The position numbers and the translations under genes were made by a program. Shown one piece after another: positions 1 through 11,960 of a stretch of 64,000 nt of DNA. The stretch is from Promerops cafer (taxonomy: Eukaryota > Chordata > Aves > Passeriformes > Nectariniidae). Within the stretch, counting starts at the first letter, position 1; each line of letters opens with the position of its first letter. Location: NCBI GenBank assembly GCA_013398275.1, contig VZSE01008357.1, positions 115,727 to 179,726 on the forward strand, given 5' to 3'. The notes beneath the pieces were generated by a model, which did not search any database, was not told the DNA's origin, and saw only the letters and a list, made by a program, of their open reading frames with translations.

Positions 1-559
1 ATTTAACTTCTTCTCTGGCACAGATGAAGTTTGGATGGATATGCAGGCTGTTCCCTCTTTGGGCAATACATAAATGCATACTGCCTAATATATAAACACT
101 CTTGTCACAATTAGCCAGTGACAGATCATCTACATATTGTAGAAGAATCAATATGCCCAGTAATTTTATACCTTCATTGCAGTGCATTAAGTGCCAAAAT
201 TCTCTGCAGATTCAATGGGTCTAACCTTCTATATGCTGAAGACCATAACAGAACTTTCAAGCATTTTCTTGTTTACAAGGTGGCTTTTTTAAAAATATAC
301 ACAGAATTATTACCATTACAAGCAAGGACTAATCCAGAGGAAATGTCATATATGTACAAAAAATAAAGCAGTGTTTCCAGCTAATGTAAACTTTCTGGAG
401 AACCTGCTCTTGGTATTTCAAGTTTACACCACAACAATCAATTCAAATTGTTACAACAACACACAGTTTGAAAATGAACATTTCTCTACATGCAGATCTC
501 CCTCAATCCCCCATTTAAAAGAGACACCATGTGCACATAATAGCAACAGAGGGTGAACT
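1..559. other. Unassigned AT-rich intergenic sequence
   Basis: No exon, repeat family or RNA gene recognised. Short open frames here show no coding character. Confidence 0.5.
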
Positions 560-1640
560 ATTTTATATGGTGTTTTGTACACTCTCCAGAGACAGGTTTT
601 GCCTGTACAGGAATTGCCTGAAAAAAGAACTGTCAGGAGATGAGCGGAGGGATCCCCTTGGAGATGTGCTGTGCAGATGGATACAGCCCAGCACAGACTG
701 ACACTCCCTCCCCAGAATGGCCACGGGCAGTGAGAGCTTACTGGGCGCTGTCAGAGCTCTCCTCAGAACTCCTGGTCGGTTGTGCCACTGCACTGGGTGC
801 CCCATGACACCCATCTCTGCCAGTCTGGATGCAGGGATCTGAACCCAGCACCTGACTGATTGGTGGAGGGCAGGGCAGTCATTGCTCATTCATTTGGAAT
901 GGTGCTTGCCTGTCGCTCATGAGGGACTCAGCCAGATCTCTGGTTACAAGTAATTTAATCCTGGTGTAGCAACAGAGTTCGAGTGTGAGCTGGTGCCTCG
1001 AGGAGAATCCCTGAACATAGGATTGTCTGGGCTTTTATACCCTCACAGTTTTTATGCCAGAAAGTCTGGGGTCTTCCAACTGAGTCCTCAGCTCCTGCTG
1101 CATCTCAGTGTCCAGTCCCCAGGCTGGTGCCACAGGTCCCTGTGCCTTTTCTGTGCCAGGCATTGGCAGTTCATGGCCTCTTGCCTCGGGCTCCCATCCA
1201 GAGCTCAGCCTGCAGCTCTCATTGCAACTGCACCCCAAGCTACCTGCACTGAATGTGTTCCTCAACACGTGGCTGGTCTTTATCACCACAAAGCCACACA
1301 ATGCTAATGGAAGACGCCCAGCTCAGGACCTTGGTTCCTTTTCTGGCAAAATTAATCCCCAGCCTGTTGGTGTCCAGTCTTAATTGTTGCAGAGTCACTT
1401 CACGGGTCGGATAAGCCCAGACACCTGTCTTGATCTTTGTGGAGTTCATGCTGGTGCATTTCTGCAGCACCTCACAGTCCCTCAGAAGACTGACTCTGCC
1501 TGCCACTTAATCTTTCCTCATCCTCTGCTTCATACCCTCCTTGCATGTAATGACAGCAAACTCTGAGGGCATATTCCATCCTATTGCCCTGGGTGCTGAT
1601 AAGCACACTAAGGCACACTGGGCTTATCTTCTATCCCAGA
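560..1640 (-). repeat. LTR-like block, minus orientation (degenerate endogenous retroelement)
   Basis: On the minus strand this block reads like a retroviral-type LTR region: a GC-richer upstream part, a TATAAAA box at 1039-1033 within GGGTATAAAAGCCCAGAC, then sequence typical of R/U5 with GATTAAAT as a possible weak polyadenylation signal. It differs in composition from its AT-rich surroundings. No open gag, pol or env frame is visible, and I could not fix TG...CA ends or target-site duplications, so the borders are approximate. It could also be another mobile element or an old promoter. Confidence 0.35.
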
Positions 1641-3759
1641 GGAATGGCACTAGTATCCAGCTGCCAGTTCACGTGTTCTAGTCCATGTATCCAAACGCAA
1701 TCACGAGTTTGTCTGTAAGGACATTTCAAGGCCTATTACTTGCAGCATTAGAATTTGTGAGTTATTAGTATGTAGGGCATTTCCCATTACAAATGAACTT
1801 ATTGAGATAGATTTTCTGTGCTTTCTAGTGTTTTAAATTGTTTACTGTGGAGAAGAGAGTTGTGATAAAACTAAATAATGTTTATATAAACACTACTGGA
1901 TAATCAGGTGCTGCTATAATGCACCAAAATAAGAGGTAATTTCTCCCCAGTACTCTACTGTCTTACACTGGGGGAAAGTGCTGCTGCACTGTGGTTTTGA
2001 GAGGTCTGAAGATTCTCTTTGCATCCAGGTCCCATATTCATCTCTCTGGAGGGAACACCTTTAGTCTTTCAAAACAGGTTTTAAATGTCTCAGAGTGTGC
2101 CTCATGCTGTTTTTGCCAAGAAGAATCATCCTCCAGTACATGCAGTGGAGAGAAGAGTTAAATCATAAGAGAACAGGAAGTAATAATGTTTTCCTCACTC
2201 AGCACAGTCTCAATGTGAAAGCCAGCTGAGGAAGATGTGGGTGGAGTGTGTTGGTAGGGTCAGAATGGGCCTGAGTCTTCATCTGTTAGTTTTAATGTGA
2301 AATTACACTTTCCTTCTTCTGACTTGGATCTAATATAAGCCTTCTGCAAAATAAGGGTGCATTCCTGCAAAATTTCTGCGTGAAGCTGGCAGCATGCAAT
2401 ACACAGAGACCAGGCTTTTGTTTAGGTGTAGCATCCTCTACTTTTTTGTACAGAAAATTTCTAATACAAGCTCTGATTTCTTCTTCATACTTGTGTATAG
2501 GGGTAAAGGAGGGAAGTCTGTTTTAGTGTACAATTTACAGGTCTTGGTGCAGATCTGGACATTTTGCATCTGTCTACAGAAAACCAACCAACCAACCAAC
2601 CAACCAACCAACTCAAAACCAAGTGGAATCACCACTTCAGCAAAGACATTGAGGACTGTAATTTGAATGGCACTAATACACCAAATGTACACACTGAGCA
2701 GTCAGCCTTTAGTTGCTGCCACACAAGGGCTGAATGTTAAATAAGGCTCAGCTGAAGAATCCTGTATCAAAGTGGCCTGTTTTCAATAGAAGTCATCCTT
2801 CCCACTGGCTTAAGAAGAGAAATAATTTTTACTGCAGAAATCAGTTTATCTTGGTTTGGTTTGCCTCAGGGCTACCCATTTGCAGAGGGACCATTCCAGA
2901 AAGATCTGTTTTATTCTGAGTCAAGAGAACTTTCTGGAAACATATGCATACATGTGTGTATTTTAAGTATGTTAACTGTACAGTTAGAAAAATGTTTTAG
3001 CAGTGCTACATGAGTTCAGTTTTCATGTTCAAGTCTTTTTTTTCCTGAAAAACAAATAAAATTTTGAAGCTCCTAATTTTACTGGCACTGGATGCTTTTT
3101 CTCTTTTGACATTTTCATTAAGAAACTAAATGAAAGTAGGAATTCTTCTGTGGCTTAGATGCCCACTATTTCATTTAAAAAGAAAGAAGATCATTTTAGG
3201 CTATTAAAAAAAATTCAATGTATATATTTCTTTCTAATTTTTAGCACAATATACTTTCAAACATACTTTTCAAAATATACTTTCTGCAGTATTGTGCAAA
3301 GATAATATGTATTAAAGAAGTGTCAGAAGAAGTGCCAGGTTTGCTCAGAGCTGTGTTTGTTACTTCAAACTGACATGAAAATTTTGTCTTTCCTTGTCAT
3401 ATCACTGAGTTGGCTGTGTACTGGCAAACCCTTTCGACACACACATTTTAAAGCACTGAAAAGTATCCCAGGCAAATAGAGGTAAAGAAAAAGTAGGTGC
3501 ATTCTTTTAATGCCTTAGTTTTTAATAGTGACAGTAAATGTGTTGCCTGGTCCTCAGGGTTGGGAGGACCATGACATTGGGAAACGACTTTCCATTTGTA
3601 GACACTGAAACTGTCAGGGACCAGTTGTACCAGGTGACTGTTTGTAGGTCTTGTGTGGCCAGACAGGTTTCATCCCAGAAGGATGAATGAGGTGGTGGAT
3701 GTTCCAGCAGGACTCCTCTCATCACCTGCTAAGTTCTTGGGAGTCTGGAGAGGTGCATG
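1641..3759. other. Unassigned intergenic sequence
   Basis: AT-rich. It contains an AACC microsatellite and no recognisable exon. The open frames at 2394-2692 are created by the microsatellite and its flanks. The stretch at about 3510-3760 may be a worn 5' continuation of the CR1 piece that follows. Confidence 0.5.
2582..2612. repeat. (AACC)n microsatellite
   Basis: Nearly eight uninterrupted AACC units. Some would be read as PTNQ repeats in one frame, but no coding context supports that. Confidence 0.95.
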
Positions 3760-4150
3760 CTCAGTGGCAGCTAGTCAGTGTTATCCCAGTTTACAAGGCC
3801 ATGAAGGATGACTCAGGAACTACAGACCTCTTAGTCTAACTTCAGTACCTGAAAAAAATTTGGGGAAGATCCTACTGGGTGCTGCTGAAAGGCATTTAAA
3901 GGGTAATGCAATCATCAGGCACAGGCAGCATGGATTCATAGAGGGACAGTCCTGTTTAATTAATGTGCTATCCTTCTATGATGATGTCACCAAACTAGGG
4001 GATGAAGGGAAGGCAATGGATGTAGTTTTTCTGGATTTTAGTGAGGCTCACTGTCCCTCACAGCATTCTTTCCAACAAGTTTCCAGCTGTGAGATGATCA
4101 GCGTGGGGCAGTCCCCACACTGGAGAGAAGCCATGGCACACAGGCTGGGA
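3760..4150 (+). repeat. CR1 LINE fragment, reverse transcriptase part, plus strand
   Basis: Worn reverse transcriptase sequence of an avian CR1 LINE. Frame pieces read IPVYKAMKDDS and GFIEGQSCLINVLSFYDDV, then VFLDFSEA, which match CR1 motifs (VIPIFKKGKKEDPGNYRPV; GFMKGRSCL; VVFLDFSKAFDT, from memory). A piece is missing after FLDFSEA, and the tail with CTGTCCCTCACAGCATTC is the SHSIL region. Frameshifts and stops make it non-functional. Confidence 0.8.
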
Positions 4151-4249
4151 ATGCACTCTTAGGTTGTTTACTCACCCACCTGGTACTGTTGTCTTCCCTC
4201 AAGGCTGAGCTCTGATGCAATTACTTTCAGATGGTTTACCAGAGGAAGA

Positions 4250-4411
4250 CAAATTCTTTTTAGGCAGCCCAGATTACAACTGTTTTCCTGGGCTGTAAGT
4301 GCACCCTGCTGGCTCATATCTAATTTTTCATCTACTGATACCTTCAGGTCCTTCTCTGCAGGGCTGATCACAACCCATTCATCCCCCAGCCTGTACTGAT
4401 AGGAGGGACTG
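4250..4411 (-). repeat. CR1 LINE fragment, 3' ORF2 part, minus strand
   Basis: The minus strand encodes ISPAEKDLKVSVDEKLDMSQQ, the CR1 segment downstream of the reverse transcriptase catalytic region (family form: AEKDLGVLVDEKLDMSQQC). It lies head to head with the plus-strand CR1 fragment just to its left and is probably a separate insertion. Borders are approximate. Confidence 0.75.
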
Positions 4412-7400
4412 CTCCTTGTTTTTCTTTGCTTTTTTGGGTGGTTTTTGCTTTCCCTGTTAAACTGTCTTTATCTCAACACACAAGTTTTCCATCTTTTACC
4501 CTTCTGATTCTCTACCTGATCCCTCTGGTGTGGGACTGAGCAACTGCGTGGGGCTTTGCTGATGGCTGGAGTTAAAACACAGGGTAAGGTGCCCTCTGGG
4601 ACAAGCCAAAGTGGGCATGAACATGGTTACAGGCCAGGAGACATGTTCTCTCTGGGGTAACCACAGACTCTAATACTGCACCATGAAGGGATGCTGATTG
4701 GACTGCTGTCCTTCCCCAGAGTTTCTCTCTGATCCAGATCCTTCCCTGTCACAGCAGAACACTGATCACCTCACATGGCTTGAAGCCATCCAGAATCAAA
4801 GCAGTTTACTGGTTTCTCAATTACACGCAATTAGATGTCAATGAGCTTGCACTTCTAGTCTCTTGAGAGGTCTTGGGCTGCAGCTGGGCAGGGCAGTTGG
4901 GCAGGCCCCACCTTAATTCAGGTCCCAGAGTTCTCCCACAGGGGACCAGAGCTCAAGGCAGAGCAGAAAAGGAAAAGTGAGCTGCCATTGCTCCCTGTGG
5001 CAGAAAGAAAACAGACCCATTGTCATTCTGAGCCAGGTTCAGGTACTCCTTCATAAGTAACAGAGAGAATAGAAATTCTCAGCTGCCTTGAAGTTGCTGA
5101 ATTGAGCTTAAAGACTAAGTAAAAAGAGAGAAAAACATGTAAAGGTATGCACACAGGGTGATAAATGTAGCTGGAACCAGTGGAGAAACAAATAAAGGGG
5201 CCTACAGTGGTTTTCTGGCAAGTTATGTAACAAGAAGCAACAGCGCATGCCCAAAGAAAAAAATTGAGGGAAGGTCACCTGTAATATTGAAGCATTCAGG
5301 CAATTGAAGCATTCTCTCAACTCAGAGAGCCCTTTTGATGAACCTCCCAGGACCTTACTTGCCTGCTTTCTAATGCTTCAAATTGTGTTAAAAATTTTAT
5401 TTTGTCTGATTTCAGTATCACCCTGGGCCATGGTGAGAGACTAAAACATGGCCCAGGAGTATTATTTCCCTCCAAGGTTTAGGGCTAGAACATGTGACAA
5501 CTTCGCTCTGTGCTCCAAGCACACCTGCCTCTGCTCCAGAAGAAGTTGCCTGCTCATGAGGGATGGGAAAGATTCATGTGTTAGAGGAGCTCCAAATACA
5601 GGCTCCTAGGCTTGGTGGTAGCATGCTGGTAATCAGGCTTGGGGACTGCTGGGAGATGAGGGAAGCAGAGACAGGGTGCTCAGCAAGGGCAGGAGGGTGG
5701 GTGCAAAGGTCTGCTGGCTACAGCCAGAGCAATTGGGCTTTTCTCTGCTGTCAGGGCTGGGGCATCTGGGCACTGCAGAGCCCCAGTGAAGTCCCTGGCA
5801 GCAGGGAAGGCTAGAGCTGCATGGTGGCCCTAGAGAAAATCCCTGGCACTGGATGCTGAGCTGCAGGTACCCCCTCAGCCAACATGAGAGGCAGCTCTGC
5901 ACAGCCCCAACAGCAGCAAGTGTTGCCTTGCCTTTGGCTCTTTTGGGCCAGGGCTCCTCTGGCTTTGGAGAGACACAGAGGGACCTGAGAGCAGGGGGCT
6001 CTGCAGGATGTGCCCTTTTCAGACTGCTGGGAGGGCTCACCAGGAGGCAGCAGCCTGAGAGCATGGGCTGGCCCTGTGTCTGGGACCCTGCAGCTGAGCC
6101 TGGCTGGGGCACAGGGGGCATTTGTAGCTGGAGCCAGAGCCCTGATGCATGCCTGGCAGCAGGAGAGATTTATTGTGCACCACAGCCAGGCATTCGGTGC
6201 TTGCAAGCACAAGTGGATTTTTGAAATTAAATCTCCTTCCCCTCCTGTTTTCTACCTCCAAATAGGTAGGTATTTTGCTACACTGTGGCACGGCAGCAAC
6301 CATCCTTTGTCCTTTCAGTGGGCCTTCACTGGACTCTATCCAGTATGTCCAAAGCTCCTTTGTCCTGGGAAGCCAACAGCTGGGCTCATTAACAGCTCCT
6401 TGAGCCTTTTCATCCTGGTGCTGTACAACAATTTCAGATGCTGGCATGTCAGCATGTGCCATGTCCACCAGCCTCACTGAGCTGCTTCTCTGGCTGCTTG
6501 TACAGAAACAGGTACCAAACACCAAAGTCTCCCAGTCTGCCAAATACCATGAGATTGGAAACATTGGCAGAGACTTGAAAACATTTCCTTTGAGCCCCCA
6601 AGCCCCAATCCATCAGCTGATGAGGGAGAAAGGGCAGAAGAGATATGGGTCTTCCTTTAAGGAAGGTATTTCTCCAGAATAACTTCTGGAGAGGCAGTAG
6701 CCCTGCCTGCAACTGCAGTCAGCCACTCTGCCTAGGCAAGGGTTCCCCAAATGCACTCTGACATGCCAGCACTTCGTGCTCATCCTGGGTGGGTGAGGGC
6801 TCAGAACAGCTCTCTGGCAGCAGGCTGGCACCTGGGAAGGCATTCCTAGATGTTCCTTACCAGCTTTCCCTGAAACTAGTAAGGGCAGAGGCGTCCACAA
6901 TATGACCCAACAAGCCTTTCTCAGCCCTGAGAACTGTTGCTGGCAGCACAGGGACCTCAGATGGAGGAAAGGAAATTAAAGACTGAAAAAGGGGAGAAGG
7001 AAGAGTGTGACAGCTTGGGATTAGCCCCCACCTCCTTTGGGAGGCAGCACACGTGCAGGGAATAGGGGCACATTAGCAGCCTCAGCTGCATCCCCTTTCT
7101 CTTTCCCTGTTTTGGGGTCTGATTAAAAAACGCCTCCCCAGCTAAATTTAGAGGGACATGCTGCTCCATCCTGGGCTACCTGTGCCAGCAGGGGTTGGGT
7201 TAGCTTTTGGGTATCCCTGAGTGTCCTCAGCCATGCGTTCAAAAGATCTCAAAAGAGCATCTCTTTGTAACCCTGCCACTCCTCATCCCTCTTCTTGCAC
7301 CTCCCTATAGCATAAGGTACTTCTGTGCTGACAAGGGACAGGTGAACATCTCCTCTTGCACCTGGGCCACTGTACCAGCCATGGATTTGGCCTTAGCAGT

Positions 7401-10400
7401 ATCTGCCAGAGTTTATCCTAGGCTTGTGCACTGAAAGCCTTCAGAGCAGAAGGAGCACTGTCCCAGACCCCCTGTGAAACAAGGCACTCAATACTTACAT
7501 AAAATAGATCAACTGTAATCTGTTGCTTTACTTCAGATTTTGTGCTGCAAGCAAAACACTTTTATTACACAAGCTCTCTGGTATTCCCAGCCATCCTTCA
7601 AAGTGTGATACCACAACTGAAAACTAGCTGACAGAAGTATAACTGGCTCCTTTCCTTCCTCTTCAATCACATGCTCTTGCTTCCCACATGACACTCCGTC
7701 AGCGTCTGGGCAGACTTCCTGCCTCATTTGCCTTTGGATGACAGGCAGGAGTTTCAGACCCATCTACACACCCCAGTGCAAGGAGTGTTGTGTCACCCAA
7801 GTGCCTCCTGTGGGCAACCACAGCCTGGAGCACACCACTGATGCAGGAAGCTGCATTGCTCTTCACTGACTGCTGTGAGCTGAGGGCTGAGGAAGATGAC
7901 ATTCTGCTATGGGCAACTCCCGGGGTCAAGGCAAACAGCCTCAGCAGAGCCCTAGTGATGCTCCTGCTTTCCCAGGCAGGAGAGGGATTCTCTAGCACCT
8001 GGTGTTCTAAGTCCCAGACAGGACTGAGGCTGCATATCCACCATGGAGATGCTCAAAGGAACACTGGTTTCATGTGGTTTGGTTGGAAGAAGACAGCTAG
8101 GAAGAGACAGCAAGTTTCAATGTAAACACACAGTCTGGATATGCAGCTGGGAAAGGGACTACCACTTAGGGATAGGAAATGTAGAATTTCTGCTTGGCAT
8201 TGCATTCTTATCTATGCATTCCACATGCCCACTCACCCTATTTTGTACGGACTTAATTTTGTTTTCTTCTTTTCTCTTACTATTATTGCACTTCAGCCAT
8301 GGATTCTTTCTGTGACATTCTGTTTGCTACAGAGAATGCTCTAATGGGCAGTAAGGCAAATATCTTTTTTCCCCTGTATCATCTTTTCCCATCTACCTCT
8401 ATTTATGACAACATTCTGATTTCACTTTCTATTTTCCTACTTTGCTTGTCCACCAGGTTATTGATGAACTGTAGCATCAAAAACACTCTCCTAGGACAGC
8501 CTAGCAAAGGTAGCACTGAAATCCATCTGCATTCATTGTGAACTGAGATTTTCTTAAAAATAGGTGTTCTCTCTGTCCTCTGCCCTTTGCTTACCCATAT
8601 TATCCTGGTTATCAGTTCTTTGTAATACTTGCTCAACACTGCCAGTTGCAGAGCAGGTGGTTCTTGCCTGAGTTACAGATGGTTGTTTTTCAGGGACCAA
8701 AGTACAGCAGCTGAAGTTCCTACCCAAAAGGCACGTAACACATCTCCCCAGAAAATGTCCGGGGAAACAGAAACTGCCCCACCAAGCTGTGGTAGATAAC
8801 AACCTGCAGATTTTTGGAAAAAGAGTCCAGGAATATCAGCAGGTATGTAGGTACCATTTATGTACCATCTGAGGTGTGAGAGGTGAGCTACTGTGTAATA
8901 ATGTAATTATTCTATAATAATAATAATAATGTAATTATTACTGTGCAATAATGGTAGCCACAGCTGCATATACATACTTTGGTCAGCCCTGCTTTAACTT
9001 GTATTCAAAACCAAATCAATACATCTACATCTCAATCTGCCATAATTTAGAAGCCCTGTCAATGAAATTACACCATTCATTAACTCACATGGAAACCACC
9101 CTTTCAAAATGAAATATGTTCCTACATACCACTTTCCTTTTCATGGAGTCTGGCTTTCATAGAAAATGTTGGTATCCATAGGGCAGAAAGGATGCCAAGC
9201 AGAACACTCCCTGTCTGAGGACTGTGCCTCACAGTCTGCTTGCTGTCAATTTGCAACCTGTTTTTGCCACAGTGACCCTGTCCCTCTGCACAGCCCACTG
9301 AGGAGAAAAGCACTCCCAGTCTCATTTGCCTAATCACAATGCCAGCAACATCGTTGAGGTGGAAAGGTATTACCTAATGTCGTGGCTGTGCCACAGAGCT
9401 TCAGCAGGACTGTAAAGATTGAACACTTTCTGCAGCATTCACAGCACCCTCGACAGCATCTAAGAAAGAGCTTAGAGACTTGTTTCCCCCAGCAGTACCA
9501 TGTGGCAGCAAGGCTGAGCTGTCTGCACAGCTCACAGGGAGCTTTGTCACATTGGCAGCAATATTGTCCTTAGCTGTGTCTGTTCTGTGCTGTCACTGTC
9601 ACAATGGGTAGGAAATTGGTTCAGCTTGGCAATAAACCATGATCCCTCCCACTACTGAAGGGGAAACACACCACGTGGGGAGGTGGGGGAAGACAAAAAG
9701 GAGGAGGAGGAGGACTGGGAGTATGTAGAACTGGCACTGCATTTGAACGTTTGTGTTCTGAAACTGCTCTGAGAGACAGCCAGATGCACAGGGCAGTGGA
9801 GGCAATGCCCCGTGCAGAAATAATTAGTTGTTGAATTGCTGCCATCTGCAGTTCCTAGGAAGACTGGAAGCCTTCTGCTGGTTAAGGCATTTTGCCTCAT
9901 CCAGCGGCCACAGTGCAACAGGAGCTTGTTGTGCCTGGGTAGAGTCTTCTCAACCTCTCTTTGGCTTGTTTTTTCCTCCAGGTCCCAAAACAAGAACTAA
10001 ATGGAAGTGTATCTTTCCATTTCCACTCTCCTACAGAGCCACCTACCTAACAGTCCATGAAATGAGGGCAGAAATTCTAGCCAACAGACTCAGCAGTGTT
10101 TCTGAAGCTCTGGGATACTGTGATCTGTGACACTTGATGCTGAGATTCCCCCTGGCATCAGATCTTGCAAAATCCATCATAAGCAAAATTATGGGCTCAC
10201 TAAGACAATCCCCAGGAAGACCAGACCCCAGGGGTATTTGGTATAAGTGGATTCCCAAGGAATAGTCTCTTTAATCAGCAAATAGTCTCCTTAATTCAGC
10301 AAATCTTGTCTGTGCTCTGTATTTCTCATACCCTGAGAAAGACTTACCAAAGCAGATCATTGTTTCTTTTCTTAATGGATTCAGACAGATTGTACCTTTC

Positions 10401-11452
10401 ACTTCACATATGAAAGTCATTCGCCTCAGGATGAATTTGGCAGCTAACCATTCCACATGACCTTTAGTTAACGTGAAGGCTTGTGCTTCTGGCTCTCACC
10501 CCAACCCCTCCCCTGAAGTCACACAACAATTCTTTATCTGCTTCACTCTTCTTCTATTAGTAAATTGATGAAATTTGACTTGTTGAGGACATTACACAAA
10601 AATGAGGGTACGCAGAGTTCTACGACCATACCAATTCATTACTGTGCTTGTGTTTCCTGTGACTTCCTCAGCATCTGGCATTGATATTTGTCAGTAAATG
10701 TCAAACCCTACAGAAGTTGTATGGTTTCCTGTCCTTTTGTGTACAGTTAATGATTGTGCATTGTAGAAGCACATTCATTTGTTGAATGAGACACCCCATT
10801 AACAACAGACAGATGATCTGGTGAGAGAATTCATTTTAGTATGTGAGTGAGCAATCATCCGAGACCGAAACTGACATCTTTATTTTTGATGCTGTGTCAT
10901 TTGTAGTATTCAACCGCATTTACTCCTTTTGTAATACTTGCTAACTGATCATTCTCCATGCTGAAGTCTTTAAGACAAAGTGCAATCACTTCTTTTCATG
11001 CTCTGCAACCTCCTTTCCCTGCTCTGTTTCCTTAAATCTGTTCATGCTGGCCCAAGATGCAATGGTATATACAGGAAGATGAAAAGCAGTTTGCAGTAAC
11101 TATTGTTTTACTTTGGCCTTGCTCTTCAGAAGGAAAAGACATAACAAAATGCTGTAAGGCTGAGCAAAATGAAATCATACAGGCCCAAAGTGGTCCTAGT
11201 TCTGCATGTTGGACTAGATCTGGGTAGAAAGGAAGCGTATGCTGCAACAGAGTAGTAATAGGGAAGAGATATGGTCTATGATCAACAGCAGGTCAGTGAA
11301 TTGCAAAGCAAGAGCAAGCTGTAAGAGAACCAGTACTTCAGATATTGCAAAAACGTGTTTTAGCAGCACCAGTATGCATTGACACTGGCCAGTATAGAAC
11401 CCCAGCCAGCTCTGAGGTCCAGCTTGTGCCAAATGCCTTTCCCGAGCCCGCC
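4412..11452. other. Unassigned intergenic sequence with a GC-richer core
   Basis: About 7 kb without a gene or repeat that I recognise. The part from 5.5 to 7.2 kb is richer in G and C and holds overlapping open frames of up to 175 codons on both strands. They show no domain, no splice logic and no family resemblance, and are best explained by lower stop-codon frequency. A non-coding RNA or an unmarked old repeat cannot be excluded. Confidence 0.45.
8914..8930. repeat. (TAA)n microsatellite inside an AT-rich direct repeat
   Basis: Short TAA run. It is flanked on both sides by the same word, ataatgtaattatt (ending at 8911 and at 8940), so the tract seems to have grown inside a small duplicated unit. 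Confidence 0.85.
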
Positions 11453-11943
11453 TGTGGTCTCAGGAACCAGTGCAATCAGGGCTGCTCCTCCACGGCTGCA
11501 GACGTAACAGTGTCGAGGTTCTGAGGCAAGAACTTAGAGAAGGCTCCCTCTCATTCAGTTTCTCAGGTTTATGGTTCCAAGCAGGGATGAACAAGAAAGA
11601 GAGAGGGAGACAAAAGCCTGCACTTACTTTTAAGCCCGGGGGGAGTTACAATTCCTCGACCAATTGAAATACAGTGGGGAGGGGAGTGAGGAGGCACCCA
11701 CGATCTAGCACCCTATAGGAATGGCATGGGGAGCAGAAAGGGTCAAGCAGACCAACAGGACATCAAGGCATAGGGAATTCCCTAGAACTAGGCGTAGGAA
11801 CCAGGTGAGATTGACATTGTGTATATAAAGTAACAGGTGTGTCCAGGGGGTGACTGACAGCAGGACCAGGGAGGGGAGAACCTAGGGTAAAACCATCATT
11901 GGGGGTAAAAGGAACAAACCATGGGGAGAAAGACCCACCACCA
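11453..11943 (-). repeat. Probable solo LTR of an avian endogenous retrovirus, minus orientation
   Basis: On the minus strand the block starts near TGGTGGGTCTTTCTCCCC and ends GAGACCACA, so it has TG...CA type ends. In order it shows a U3-like part, a CCAAT-related ATTGG, a TATA-like CTTAAAAG after a CCCCCCGGG run, and ACCATAAACC as a likely polyadenylation signal. The length of about 490 is normal for an LTR. No internal retroviral frames lie on either side, so it reads as a solo LTR. I found no clear target-site duplication, and the family name is unknown. It abuts the truncated 3' end of a CR1 element. Confidence 0.55.
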
Positions 11944-11960
11944 TAATGCATAATTATTTC

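Noticed and set aside
820..890. Sequence like a tRNA T-arm (minus strand GGGTTCAGATCCC)
   Set aside because: No cloverleaf, anticodon arm or acceptor stem can be built around it, so it is probably chance within the LTR-like block.
5633..6564. Open frames of 123-175 codons on both strands as genes
   Set aside because: They overlap each other in several frames, have no recognisable domain or splice structure, and fall in a GC-richer stretch where stops are rarer.
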